30,904 nt of DNA from Collinsella aerofaciens (lineage in GTDB: Bacteria; Actinomycetota; Coriobacteriia; Coriobacteriales; Coriobacteriaceae), in the NCBI RefSeq assembly GCF_019131995.1, contig NZ_JAHONA010000026.1, positions 1 to 30,904 of the forward strand. Reading direction: 5' to 3'. Position 1 is the first letter of the stretch, and the number at the start of each line of letters is the position of its first letter. Position numbers and translations under genes: made by a program. Below are positions 14,327 to 22,438 of the stretch, one piece after another. Under the pieces are notes generated by a model that ran no database searches, was not told the origin of the DNA, and saw nothing but the letters and a program-made list of their open reading frames with translations.

Positions 14327-14809
14327 TTAGCGCAGCAGCTCGGTGAGGTTGCGTTTAAAGCGGGCGCGATCTTCGCTGGTAAATGCCGCCGGTCCGCGAG
14401 TGCGTCCGCCGGCGCGGCGCACCTTCTTTTCCTCGTGGCGAATAAACAACTGCATGTCGATGGTCGCTTTGTCGTAGACGCGCCCGCGCACACCGATGGC
14501 GGCGGCATCGCGCCCGAGCACCATGCTCGCCAAGCCAATGTCCTGCGTCACGACTACGTCGCCCGCCTGCAGGCGTTCGACAATGGCAAAGTCGGCGCTG
14601 TCGGCGCCCACGCTCACATCGAGCGTCGTGACCCAAAAGCCGCGTCGCGCGTGCTCGGCATCACGCGGGTCGTCGCGGCGAATGTGCCGTTCCAGGTTTT
14701 GCGTGCTGTTGCCGGCGATAACAACGGCGACGCCCGCCCGCCGCGCGCAATCAATTGACTCGCGCGTGACCGGGCAGGCGTCGGCATCAATAAAGAGCGT
14801 TCGCGGCAT
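14327..14809 (-). CDS. YaiI/YqxD family protein (UPF0178, DUF188)
   Basis: 160-residue cytoplasmic protein of a widespread family with a PIN-like fold and unknown function. Typical features: N-terminal FIDADACPV (6-14), the GNSTQ segment, DSADFAIV, a GDVVVTQDIGLA stretch and the C-terminal RTRGPAAFTSEDR-type tail. The acidic residues in these segments could form a nuclease-like metal site. Its start abuts the stop of the HdeD-like gene with no gap, so both are on one transcript. Confidence 0.9.
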   Translation of the reverse strand: MPRTLFIDADACPVTRESIDCARRAGVAVVIAGNSTQNLERHIRRDDPRDAEHARRGFWVTTLDVSVGADSADFAIVERLQAGDVVVTQDIGLASMVLGRDAAAIGVRGRVYDKATIDMQLFIRHEEKKVRRAGGRTRGPAAFTSEDRARFKRNLTELLR

Positions 14810-15412
14810 CTAGTGCACCAGTTTGCCAAATTGAATAGCGCGAACAATCAGCGTAACGCCAAACACCAGCAGCGCGGCGCCGCTAAAGATAACGAGCATC
14901 TTGGCCGACCACAGCGGATAGATAAACACGAACATGCCGGCGATGATGGAAAGTGCGCCGCTCAGGATGGCGAGGGCACGGTTGGACGAAAGCTCGGACT
15001 CCAGAATGGACATGACACCTTCGACAATCCAGCCAAAGCCGGCCACGATAACCACCATCGTGGTGAGCGTCGCGGTCGAGAAGGCCTGGTTGCGCAGGAT
15101 TATGACGCCGCCCAAGATAATGAGTAGGTTGGAGATGATGCTCGTCACGCGCCAGCCGGTGGGCAGCAGTGGCTCGAAAACAGCGGTAAACAGCCTGATC
15201 GCGGCCGTGATCACAAAGTAGAAGCCCAAGACGGTCGTTAGGAAGACGAGGGACTTGGCGGGCGCAAACAGCAGTGCGATGCCGGCGACGAGCGCCAAGA
15301 CGCCCGTGATGGCGTAAATCCAGCGCACGGCCTTGACGGCCTTGCCTGCCATGCTTTTCTCGTCAAATCCAAACTGGCTCGATTTTTGGTCATCGTTCTT
15401 GAAGATGCCCAT
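14810..15412 (-). CDS. HdeD-family membrane protein (DUF308)
   Basis: 200-residue integral membrane protein. After a charged N-terminus (1-27) there are about six hydrophobic helices in three pairs, with the repeated pattern Gly-rich helix, short loop, helix ending in a charged residue that marks DUF308. E. coli HdeD is linked to acid resistance; the role here is unknown. ATG 15412 is preceded by GGAGAC. It is the first gene of a two-gene unit with the YaiI-family gene. Confidence 0.85.
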   Translation of the reverse strand: MGIFKNDDQKSSQFGFDEKSMAGKAVKAVRWIYAITGVLALVAGIALLFAPAKSLVFLTTVLGFYFVITAAIRLFTAVFEPLLPTGWRVTSIISNLLIILGGVIILRNQAFSTATLTTMVVIVAGFGWIVEGVMSILESELSSNRALAILSGALSIIAGMFVFIYPLWSAKMLVIFSGAALLVFGVTLIVRAIQFGKLVH

Positions 15413-15600
15413 AATGTCTCCTTTCCGTGCGGCGTAAGCCTTGATTGTTACAACCAGTATCGCCTAAAGGCGCTGGCGTATGGGTCGGGGAGGGCGACAC
15501 GTAACCCAAAGGTCCCGAATTGTTTCCGTTGTTCCCCACGTCGCGATTTTCTATTCAACAGGTGTAGAACATTGCGGCCCTGTTCGTTATTGCCTACGTT

Positions 15601-15619
15601 TTAGGTTAGATTTTCCTAA
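15601..15619 (+). promoter_or_regulatory. DtxR/IdeR iron-box-like palindrome upstream of the nitroreductase
   Basis: TTAGGTTAGATTTTCCTAA matches the well-known 19-bp iron-box consensus (TTAGGTTAGGCTAACCTAA) at 15 positions by eye. It lies 28 nt before the nitroreductase start, where a bound repressor could act. The region 15413-15600 otherwise holds the HdeD promoter area and nothing else recognisable. Confidence 0.5.
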
Positions 15620-15647
15620 GAACAATTGCCCGAAATTGGGGGTCCCT

Positions 15648-16319
15648 ATGAACGAAACAGTTCCCGCGGCGCCGTCGAGCGCGGAGTCGATGGCAAAGCA
15701 AGGTTGCGAAAAGCTCGGCCTGGACACGTTTGACGCGCTGGTCCGCCGCGCCCGCACGTGCCGCCGATTTGACGAGTCCATGCGCGTGCCGCGCGAGTTT
15801 TTGCTCGAGCTGGCGGAACTGGCGCACCTGGCTCCGTGTGGTGCCAATGCTCAGCGTCTGCGTTTTCATGTGGTAAGCGGTGCAGAGGACTGCGCGCGTG
15901 TATTTGACGAGCTCGCATGGGCCGGCGCGCTTAAGGATTGGCCGGGTCCTGCCGAGGGCGAGCGCCCGACCGGCTACATCGCGATTCTGGCCGAGCGCGC
16001 CGTTTCGGGCAAGCCCGCCGCTCCCATTACCGAGGTCGACACGGGCATTGCCGCGCAGACGATGATGCTCGCCGCCCGCAGCGCCACGCCCGAGGTGGCT
16101 GCCTGCATGTTCAAGGCCTTTACGCCCCACGCGATCGATGCCATGGGGCTCGATAACGACAAGTATGAGCTCAAGCTGATCATGGCGTTTGGCGTTCCGG
16201 CCGAGACGCAGGTAATCGATGCGATCGATTCCAACCCCGACGGCTCCATCAATTATTGGCGCGACGAGGCACAGGTGCACCACGTACCCAAGCGTTCGCT
16301 CGCTGACGTGCTGGTGTAG
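15648..16319 (+). CDS. Nitroreductase-family protein
   Basis: FMN-dependent oxidoreductase fold; substrate unknown. 223 residues. N-terminal motif RRARTCRRFDESMRVP (33-48) is the usual FMN-phosphate-binding R-x-x-R-x-F pattern, followed by the helix LAELAHLAPCGANAQ that places the flavin ring. The middle has DTGIAAQTMMLAAR (about 130-145), typical of the dimer helix. The start at 15648 is chosen over the longer open frame because MNETVPAAP is followed by the conserved fold and GGGGG lies 5 nt upstream. The iron-box-like sequence in front suggests iron control. Confidence 0.85.
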   Translation: MNETVPAAPSSAESMAKQGCEKLGLDTFDALVRRARTCRRFDESMRVPREFLLELAELAHLAPCGANAQRLRFHVVSGAEDCARVFDELAWAGALKDWPGPAEGERPTGYIAILAERAVSGKPAAPITEVDTGIAAQTMMLAARSATPEVAACMFKAFTPHAIDAMGLDNDKYELKLIMAFGVPAETQVIDAIDSNPDGSINYWRDEAQVHHVPKRSLADVLV

Positions 16320-16351
16320 TTGAGCGTCATCGCGGCGTGATCAGACGGTAA

Positions 16352-16386
16352 ACCACCACAAAGGTGCCTGTCCCCTTGGTGGTGGT
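16352..16386. repeat. CACCACAAAGGGGACAG-family palindrome, copy 2 (reverse orientation)
   Basis: Arms ACCACCACAAAGG (16352-16364) and CCTTGGTGGTGGT (16374-16386); the loop reads GGGGACAGG on the minus strand. It ends 15 nt before the GTG start of the first histidine phosphatase and may influence its ribosome site. Confidence 0.82.
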
Positions 16387-16401
16387 ACGAGGGGAGGGTG
16401 T

Positions 16402-16944
16402 GTGGCAGATCTGTATTTGGTGCGGCATGGGCAGACTGAGCTCAATGTGCAGAGCATTTTGCAGGGCTGGCACGATTCGCCGCTTACGGCGCGCGGGCGC
16501 GAGCAGGCGCTGGCGACGCGTACGGCGTTTGCGGCATGTGGCGTGGCCTTTGATCATGTGTATTCCTCGCCGTTGGGCCGGGCGCGGCATACGGCCGAGC
16601 TTATCGTTGGCGAGGGCCGTTCCATAGAGCTGGTCGATGACCTGCGTGAGTGGCATTTTGGCTCGCTGGAGGGCACATCAAATCGCGAGATGCCGCCGCA
16701 GCCCTGGGGTGATTATCCGGTGGCCTTTGGTGGCGAGTCTGAAGGCGAGCTCCAGTCGCGCATGGTCGCGGCGCTGTCCCACATCATGGCCAGGCCGCAG
16801 CACGACTGTGTGCTGGCAGTCTCCCACGGCTCTTCCTGCCAGGAGTTTCTTGAGTATGTGACTGGCGAGGGAGAGCTACCCGACAACGGTGCCGTGCTTC
16901 ATTTTGGCTATTGCGACGGGGCGTTTTCGCTCTTGGGTTGGTAA
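16402..16944 (+). CDS. Histidine phosphatase family protein (phosphoglycerate mutase-like) 1
   Basis: 180-residue enzyme of the histidine phosphatase branch; substrate unknown (cobalamin, sugar or nucleotide phosphates are possible). Catalytic RHG at 8-10, the SSPLGRARHTA helix near 54 with the second Arg, Glu in the LREWHFGSLEG segment near 82-92, and SHG near 139. GTG start at 16402 with GGGGAGGG upstream. The next gene is a paralogue 16 nt downstream; both share the LYLVRHGQT start and the REW-FG segment, so they arose by tandem duplication. Confidence 0.92.
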   Translation: MADLYLVRHGQTELNVQSILQGWHDSPLTARGREQALATRTAFAACGVAFDHVYSSPLGRARHTAELIVGEGRSIELVDDLREWHFGSLEGTSNREMPPQPWGDYPVAFGGESEGELQSRMVAALSHIMARPQHDCVLAVSHGSSCQEFLEYVTGEGELPDNGAVLHFGYCDGAFSLLGW

Positions 16945-16960
16945 CGAACGAAAGGACCCT

Positions 16961-17596
16961 ATGAATAAAGATCTGTATCTGGTCCGTCATGGACAGACGA
17001 TATTCAACCTTAAGCGCATCATTCAGGGGTGGAGTGACTCGCCGCTTACGCAGTTGGGTTGCGACCAGGCGGCGCGCGCCGGCATGTTTTTACGTGCGCG
17101 CGGCATTGAGCCCGATCATGCCTACACCTCCACGCTTCATCGCACCGAGCAGACTATCGCCAACCTGTGGCCGGGCTTGGCGTACGAGCGCCTGGACGGT
17201 CTGCGCGAGTGGTTCTTTGGCGACTTTGAGGCCGAGCGCGTGATGCTTATGCCCGAGCGCCCGTGGCGCGATTTCTATCGTCAGTTTGGCGGCGAGGGCC
17301 AGATGCAGGTGCGTGAGCGCATGGTGGCGACGCTGACCGAGCTTATGCGACGTCCGGACCACGAGTGCGTGCTCGCGGTGAGCCACGGCTCGGCTATCAA
17401 GGAGTTTTTGGACCACGTGCGGGGCGCGGCGGCAGACGAGCGCGAACGCGTGCCGGGTAACTGCTCGGTGCTGCACTTTGCGTTTGACGACGAATCCGAC
17501 ACGTTTGAGCTGGTCGAAGTCTTTACGCAGGAGGATTACGCGTGCGAGCTGGGGCTTGAACCGCTTGTGGCTACTGCAGGTCCGCAGCGCGGATAA
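16961..17596 (+). CDS. Histidine phosphatase family protein 2 (tandem paralogue)
   Basis: 211 residues. Catalytic RHG at 9-11, second Arg in TSTLHRTEQT near 55, Glu in GLREWFFGDFEAE near 83, SHG near 150. Compared with its neighbour it has a longer segment after the SHG (a loop of about 10 residues in RGAAADERERVPGN) and a longer C-terminal tail. ATG 16961 follows GAAAGGA. The open frame extends upstream into the first gene but the ribosome site and conserved N-terminus favour this start. Followed by a bidirectional terminator. Confidence 0.92.
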   Translation: MNKDLYLVRHGQTIFNLKRIIQGWSDSPLTQLGCDQAARAGMFLRARGIEPDHAYTSTLHRTEQTIANLWPGLAYERLDGLREWFFGDFEAERVMLMPERPWRDFYRQFGGEGQMQVRERMVATLTELMRRPDHECVLAVSHGSAIKEFLDHVRGAAADERERVPGNCSVLHFAFDDESDTFELVEVFTQEDYACELGLEPLVATAGPQRG

Positions 17597-17643
17597 CGCG
17601 AGCGTGGCGGCACGGGTCGCTGGCATAACTTCTCGACGCAAAA

Positions 17644-17690
17644 GGGGCGGAGATGCATGTACCTGCTGCATCTCCGCCCCCTGTTTGTTG
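17644..17690. terminator. Bidirectional terminator between convergent genes
   Basis: Perfect 14-bp stem GGGGCGGAGATGCA (17644-17657) with 17667-17680 and a 9-nt loop. TGTTTGTT follows on the plus strand and TTTT on the minus strand, so it can serve the phosphatase pair and the DUF1015-like gene. Confidence 0.85.
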
Positions 17691-17725
17691 AGCTGCCGAT
17701 TTTTGTGCCGGGCGGTCTGGTCTTG

Positions 17726-18415
17726 CTAGAACCGCGCGACCTGGTGCGTGAGCAGACCCGTCGGAACCTGCGGCGCGGCGCCGCTGACCTGCGCGGCGGG
17801 GAAGAGCACAGCTACGGCAAAGTTGAACGGCTCTTTGCCCGTGTAGGTGCCGGCAGCACGGACATCGTCGGCCAGGAGCTGAGATGCCCCAGCCAGCGCG
17901 GCGGCATAGGCGGAGTCGCCGGCGAACACCGGACTGGGCGCCTGATCGAGCATGGCACGGATGGCGGCAACAGCGTCCTCGCGCTTGACCTCCCACACGC
18001 GGTGCGTAATGCCCGCGGGATCGGTGACGGCGTAGAGCGAGGCGCCCTCTTTGGCAGCGCCCAGGATGATGTCCATGACGGGCGACGCCTCGTAGGCGAG
18101 CGACACGGGGCGCGGCTGCACCTTGAGCTCGGCGATCGCGCGCGCGGCGGCGAGTGCGTCGACGCTCTCGGCGGCAGACTCGTCGCTAGCCGTCAGCACG
18201 TTAACCGGGCAAATCGCCACGACACCCGTCACGCATCCCGGCTCGCCCGAGCATTCGTACACGTAATACGCCGCACCCGGGTCCTTGAGCATCAGACCAT
18301 CGGCAATGGCTCCGCGCAGAGCATCGTTGCCGCTCAGGATGCTGCCCATTGCAGGCAGCGCCTCGAGCACGCGGTCCTGAGCCGGGCGGATGCAGGGAAA
18401 CGGAAGTGCTTTCAT
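17726..18415 (-). CDS. Shortened DUF1015-family protein
   Basis: 229 residues, about half the usual DUF1015 length. It opens with MKALPFPCIRP, the family's N-terminal signature, continues with AAYYVYEC, PVSLAYEA and THRVWEV segments that match family positions, and ends just after NFAVAVLFPAAQV, where longer members go on. The hallmark ADGHHR motif is replaced by AGDSAYAA, so the presumed active site is lost. DUF1015 genes are often neighbours of serA and serC, and this one follows them (with the M20 gene between), which supports the assignment. Function unknown; it could be regulatory or vestigial. The frame is intact. Confidence 0.65.
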   Translation of the reverse strand: MKALPFPCIRPAQDRVLEALPAMGSILSGNDALRGAIADGLMLKDPGAAYYVYECSGEPGCVTGVVAICPVNVLTASDESAAESVDALAAARAIAELKVQPRPVSLAYEASPVMDIILGAAKEGASLYAVTDPAGITHRVWEVKREDAVAAIRAMLDQAPSPVFAGDSAYAAALAGASQLLADDVRAAGTYTGKEPFNFAVAVLFPAAQVSGAAPQVPTGLLTHQVARF

Positions 18416-18454
18416 GGGCGGTCCTAACGCACGATTCGGTTTGTTCGCGGCTTA

Positions 18455-19675
18455 TTATGCCCCAACTTGGCAGCTCTCGTCCCAGACCACGTTATCGGCG
18501 AGCGCGATTAGCACCTGCTGACAACGAACGATATCGGCGTGGGGCACATATTCGTTGGGCTTGTGCGCGAGCGCGAGCGACCCGGGACCGTAGCTCATGC
18601 AATTGCGGTTACCTCTCTTGCCGGCAATGACGGCGGTATCGGTGTAGCCGGTAAAGAAGCCGACGGTCGTGTCCGCGCCCGTCACGTCATCGGCGGCACG
18701 CTTGAGCACTGCTAGAAGGGGAGAGTTTGGGTCGCGCTCGGTGGCGGGGCGGTCGCCCGTCACGACGTAGCTGCCGTGGCAACCGGGAACGGCGGCTTCG
18801 GCGCTGGCGATGGCCTGCTCTACCATGCGCTTCGCGACGGCCGTATCAGTCGGCGGAGTCAGGCGCATATCGACCCAGACCTTGGCGCGGTCGGGCACGA
18901 CATAGGGGCGATATCCGCCCTCGATTTGGCCAAACGTGATGGTCGAAGACCCCAGCTCATCGTGCGCGGGCAGCGCCACAAACGCGCGACGGAGCGAACA
19001 CACGACCTCGGCCATGGCGGCGACGGCATCCGCGCCCTTCCACGGCTGGCTCGCATGCGCCGTCACGCCAGCCATTTCAATCTCGAACCACGTACGCCCC
19101 TTGTGCGCCACCTGGATCTGTCCGTCGGTGGGCTCGGTGTCCAGCACCCATTCGCGCGAACCGACCCAGCCGGCATCGATGGCTGCCTCGGAGCCTCGCA
19201 TAAAGTCTTCCTCGTCGACCGAGCAGATGAGCGAAAAGCCGCGGCGGGGCAGCGCGCCATCCGCCGCCACGCGCTCGAGCGTATGGACCAGTGCGGCAAT
19301 GGCACAGGCCAGGCCACCCTTCATATCGCAGGCACCGCGGCCGTAGAGCTTGCCGTCGCGCACGACCGCCCCGAGCGGCGTAATGTCCGCGTCCCAGCCG
19401 TCGCCCAAGGTGACTGTATCCATGTGGCAGATGTAGACGAGCCGTGGCTCGTCGCTCAAACCGGGCACGGTGACCATGAGATTGCGGCGTCCGGTCAGCA
19501 CCTCGAGTTCCTCAACCTGCACGGCATGGAGCACCGGATGGCTCAACCGCTCCAATTGAGCCTCAACCAACACTTTGATATAGCGTTCAATCTCGCCCTC
19601 ATACGCACCTGGGTCGGAACTGTCGATCCGCACGAGCCCTTGCGTAAGCCGCCAAGCAAAATCTGTATCAACCAT
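18455..19675 (-). CDS. M20-family metallopeptidase/deacylase (ArgE/DapE type)
   Basis: Zinc-dependent amide hydrolase. 406 residues. Metal ligands are visible: HMDTV (His84, Asp86), RGACDMKGG (Asp117), VDEED (Glu155/Glu156), and later a His in the C-terminal region. A dimerisation domain sits at about 190-300. The start at ATG 19675 follows GAGGTG; the longer open frame upstream crosses the terminator of serA. Exact substrate (N-acyl amino acid, succinyl-diaminopimelate or peptide) cannot be told; it lies 40 nt upstream of the DUF1015 gene, probably co-transcribed. Confidence 0.9.
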   Translation of the reverse strand: MVDTDFAWRLTQGLVRIDSSDPGAYEGEIERYIKVLVEAQLERLSHPVLHAVQVEELEVLTGRRNLMVTVPGLSDEPRLVYICHMDTVTLGDGWDADITPLGAVVRDGKLYGRGACDMKGGLACAIAALVHTLERVAADGALPRRGFSLICSVDEEDFMRGSEAAIDAGWVGSREWVLDTEPTDGQIQVAHKGRTWFEIEMAGVTAHASQPWKGADAVAAMAEVVCSLRRAFVALPAHDELGSSTITFGQIEGGYRPYVVPDRAKVWVDMRLTPPTDTAVAKRMVEQAIASAEAAVPGCHGSYVVTGDRPATERDPNSPLLAVLKRAADDVTGADTTVGFFTGYTDTAVIAGKRGNRNCMSYGPGSLALAHKPNEYVPHADIVRCQQVLIALADNVVWDESCQVGA

Positions 19676-19753
19676 AGGCACCTCACAGATAGTTAGGTCA
19701 ACATACAGATTGTATGCCAAGAAGCGGCTCGGTGCATTTAATGGAGCGCTCAC

Positions 19754-19788
19754 AAAAACGGGGGCGCCTCTCATGCGAAAGGCGCCCC
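19754..19788 (-). terminator. Rho-independent terminator of the ser operon
   Basis: Stem GGGGCGCCT (19761-19769) with AGGCGCCCC (19780-19788), followed on the minus strand by GTTTTT. It ends the serC-serA transcript before the M20 gene. Confidence 0.8.
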
Positions 19789-19807
19789 AGTGGGCATTCA
19801 ATGTCAG

Positions 19808-19840
19808 TGACGGGCAGGCCACATGGGGAACTGCCCGTCA
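19808..19840 (-). terminator. Second hairpin right after serA
   Basis: TGACGGGCAG (19808-19817) pairs with CTGCCCGTCA (19831-19840). No T run follows; together with the next hairpin it makes a double 3' structure. Confidence 0.55.
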
Positions 19841-19852
19841 GATCAGCCGGCG

Positions 19853-21016
19853 CTACTTGATCACGCGCACGCGATACATCGACGGAATCTGCTTGAGTGC
19901 CTCGATGGTGCTGCTGTCCAGGTGCTCGTCGGTGTCGAACATGGTGTAGGCGTTCTCGCCGGCGGACTCGTTGGTCATACGCTGCACGTTGGCGTTGTCC
20001 TTGGCAAGAATGGCCGTGATCTGGCCGATCATGTTGGGCACGTTGGCGTGCAGGCAGGCGATGCGGCTCGCGGCGCGCGCCTTGCCCATGCTGCAGGCGG
20101 GGTAGTTGACGCTGTGCGCGATGTTGCCGTTCTCCAGGTAATCCTTGAGCTCGCTGATGGCCATGTCGGCGCAGTTGGCCTCGGCCTCGCCAGTGCCGGC
20201 GCCCGAGTGCGTGGTGATAAACGTATTGGGCATCTTGACGGTCTTGGGCGTGACAAAGTCGCAGCTAAACCAGCTGAGCTTGCCCTCGCGCAGGGCGGCG
20301 TCGACGGCGTCCTCGTCAATGATGGTCTCACGCGCGTAGTTGATGAGCACTGCGTCGGGTGCCAGCAGGTTGATCTGCTCGGTGCTGATCATGCCGATGG
20401 TGTCGGCCTTGCTGGGCACGTGCACGGTGAGGTAGTCGCAGCCGCGGCACAGATCTTCGAGCGTGCCCACGCGCTGCACCTCGCGGCTCAGCACCCACGC
20501 GTGCTCGACGGAAATGAACGGATCGTAGCCGTAGACGTCCATGCCCAGGTCGACGCAGGCGTTAGCGACCTTGGAGCCCACGTTGCCCAGACCGATGACG
20601 CCGATGCGCTTACCCTTGAGCTCGCGGCCCACAAAGGCCTTCTTGGCCTTCTCGGCATCGACCTGGATCTCGGGGTCGTCGGCGTTGTCTCGCACCCAGT
20701 TCATCGACTGCACCACGCCGCGGCTCGAGAGCACTAGCATGCCCAGGACGAGCTCCTTGACGGCGTTGCTGTTGGCGCCGGGGGAGTTAAAGACGACGAC
20801 GCCCTTTTTGGCGTACTCCTCGACGGGGATGTTGTTGACGCCGGCGCCGCAGCGGGCGATGGCACGGATGCCCTCGGGCAGCTCGTAGCCGTGCAGGTCG
20901 GTCGAGCGCATCAGGATCGCGTCGGCCTCCTCGGCGGTGCTTACAAACTCGTAGCCCTCGCCAAACTCGACTTTGCCGTCTTTAGTGATGTCGTCGATGG
21001 TCTTAATCTTACGCAT
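19853..21016 (-). CDS. serA: D-3-phosphoglycerate dehydrogenase with ACT domain
   Basis: First step of serine synthesis: 3-phosphoglycerate + NAD+ to 3-phosphohydroxypyruvate. 387 residues. Substrate domain with RCGAGVNNI (55-63) and NSPGANSNAVKELV (77-90), NAD-binding GLGNVG (142-147), Arg229 in NYARE, catalytic His270 in THSGAGTGEAE. A C-terminal ACT domain (about 315-387) suggests serine feedback. The acidic residue usually found between Arg and His (a Glu near the TEP or PxPE turn) is not obvious: this turn reads DFVTPK, so the triad should be checked. It lies 70 nt downstream of serC in the same operon. Confidence 0.95.
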   Translation of the reverse strand: MRKIKTIDDITKDGKVEFGEGYEFVSTAEEADAILMRSTDLHGYELPEGIRAIARCGAGVNNIPVEEYAKKGVVVFNSPGANSNAVKELVLGMLVLSSRGVVQSMNWVRDNADDPEIQVDAEKAKKAFVGRELKGKRIGVIGLGNVGSKVANACVDLGMDVYGYDPFISVEHAWVLSREVQRVGTLEDLCRGCDYLTVHVPSKADTIGMISTEQINLLAPDAVLINYARETIIDEDAVDAALREGKLSWFSCDFVTPKTVKMPNTFITTHSGAGTGEAEANCADMAISELKDYLENGNIAHSVNYPACSMGKARAASRIACLHANVPNMIGQITAILAKDNANVQRMTNESAGENAYTMFDTDEHLDSSTIEALKQIPSMYRVRVIK

Positions 21017-21086
21017 GGAAAAACTCCTTAGCAGGTTTGTCTAAAACAAGTGGTTTGAAGTGGCTGGTCGGCCCGCGTGTTGCGGG

Positions 21087-22211
21087 CTAGTTAGATCGCG
21101 GACTCAAACTATGCTGCGCTTCGAAGTCCTTCATGTACGTGGCCAGCGCCTGCACGTCCTCCATGGTGACGGCGTTGTACACGCTAGCGCGCATGCCGCC
21201 GACGAGGCGATGACCCTTGACGTTTTGGATCTGGTGCTCTGCCGCGCCCGCGACAAAGGCGGCGTCGAGGTCGGCATCGCCGGTGCGGAACGTGACGTTG
21301 GCGATGGAGCGACTGTCCTCCTGCGCGGTGCCACGGAACAGCTCGCTGTGCTCGAGCAGGTCGTAGAGCAGGTTGGCCTTGGCCCAGTTGCGCTCGGCCA
21401 TGGCGGCAAGTCCGCCGGTCTGCTCAACCCAACGGAACACCTTGCCGCACACGTAGATGCCAAAGGTGTTGGGCGTGTTGAGCATGGAGCCCTTGGCGGC
21501 CTGGGTCTTAAGGTCCATGTACTGCGGCGTCTGCGCAAAGGCGGGGCCTTCGGCGATCAGGTCGTCGCGCACGATGACCACGGTGACGCCCGCGGCGCCG
21601 GCGTTTTTCTGCGCGCCGGCGTAGATGAGTCCGTAGCGCTCGACGTCGAGCGGCTGTGACAGAAAGCAGCTCGAGACATCGGCGACCAGCGGCACGTCGC
21701 CGCAATCGGGCAGCTCGTGGAACATGGTGCCAAAGATGGTGTTGTTCTGGCAGATGTAGACGTAGTCGAGCCCGTCGCCCGCGGCCTCGGCGGCAATGCG
21801 CGTGTTGATGTCGGCCATGCCGGGGATGCGGTCGAAATTGGTGTCCTCGGAGCTCGCGAGCAGCACGGCCTCGCCGTACTTGGCGGCCTCTTTGTACGCC
21901 TTGTTGGCAAAGTTGCCGGTCACGACGTAGCCGGCGCGGCCGCGGCGCATGAGGTTCATCGGGATGCCCGCAAACTGTAGCGTGGCGCCGCCCTGCAAAA
22001 ACAGGACGCGGTAGTTGTCGGGGATGCTCAGCAGGCGACGCAGGGTTGCCTCGGCGTCATCGATGATCTGCTGGTACATGCTAGATCGATGGCTCATCTC
22101 GAGCACGGACATGCCGCAACCGCGGTAGTCCATCATCTCGTCGGCGATCTCGGCGAGCACGCTTGTAGGCAGCGCGGCCGGGCCAGCTGAGAAGTTGTGC
22201 ACACGTGCCAT
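21087..22211 (-). CDS. serC: Phosphoserine aminotransferase
   Basis: PLP enzyme converting 3-phosphohydroxypyruvate and glutamate to phosphoserine. 374 residues; N-terminal HNFSAGPAALP (5-15), GGATLQF (74-80), PLP Asp in VADVSS near 178, Schiff-base Lys202 in AGAQKNAG, and the C-terminal GGMRASVYNA near 350. Length and motifs fit SerC. ATG 22211 follows GAGGGGG. First gene of the operon; no serB was seen in the window, so the last phosphatase step is encoded elsewhere. Confidence 0.96.
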   Translation of the reverse strand: MARVHNFSAGPAALPTSVLAEIADEMMDYRGCGMSVLEMSHRSSMYQQIIDDAEATLRRLLSIPDNYRVLFLQGGATLQFAGIPMNLMRRGRAGYVVTGNFANKAYKEAAKYGEAVLLASSEDTNFDRIPGMADINTRIAAEAAGDGLDYVYICQNNTIFGTMFHELPDCGDVPLVADVSSCFLSQPLDVERYGLIYAGAQKNAGAAGVTVVIVRDDLIAEGPAFAQTPQYMDLKTQAAKGSMLNTPNTFGIYVCGKVFRWVEQTGGLAAMAERNWAKANLLYDLLEHSELFRGTAQEDSRSIANVTFRTGDADLDAAFVAGAAEHQIQNVKGHRLVGGMRASVYNAVTMEDVQALATYMKDFEAQHSLSPRSN

Positions 22212-22415
22212 CTTCTAGTTCCCCCTCATAGTCGTTTGAACGTTCGGGATACTTTAGCACAGTGGAGCGCCAGGCGCGACCGCATCACGGTAAAACTCGA
22301 GTGCGTCGCTATGATTTACAGGATGGTTACATGGGGGAGGGTTGCTTCATTCCTCAGGCAAATCAAAATCTGCGAGCGAAGGCATGGGGTTCTCTAGGCG
22401 CTTGATCTCTTCGTT

Positions 22416-22432
22416 GCAAATTAGCTACCCCC
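22416..22432 (-). repeat. GGGTAGCTAATTTG motif, copy after the antiporter stop
   Basis: On the minus strand GGGGGTAGCTAATTTGC starts 7 nt after the antiporter stop. Same motif, sense orientation, at 25217-25230 and 25496-25512. The rest of 22212-22415 probably contains the serC promoter; nothing definite is seen. Confidence 0.65.
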
Positions 22433-22438
22433 TGCCCG

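Noticed and set aside
22197..22397. 66-residue plus-strand open frame upstream of serC
   Set aside because: Antisense to the serC 5' region, no ribosome site, low-complexity translation.
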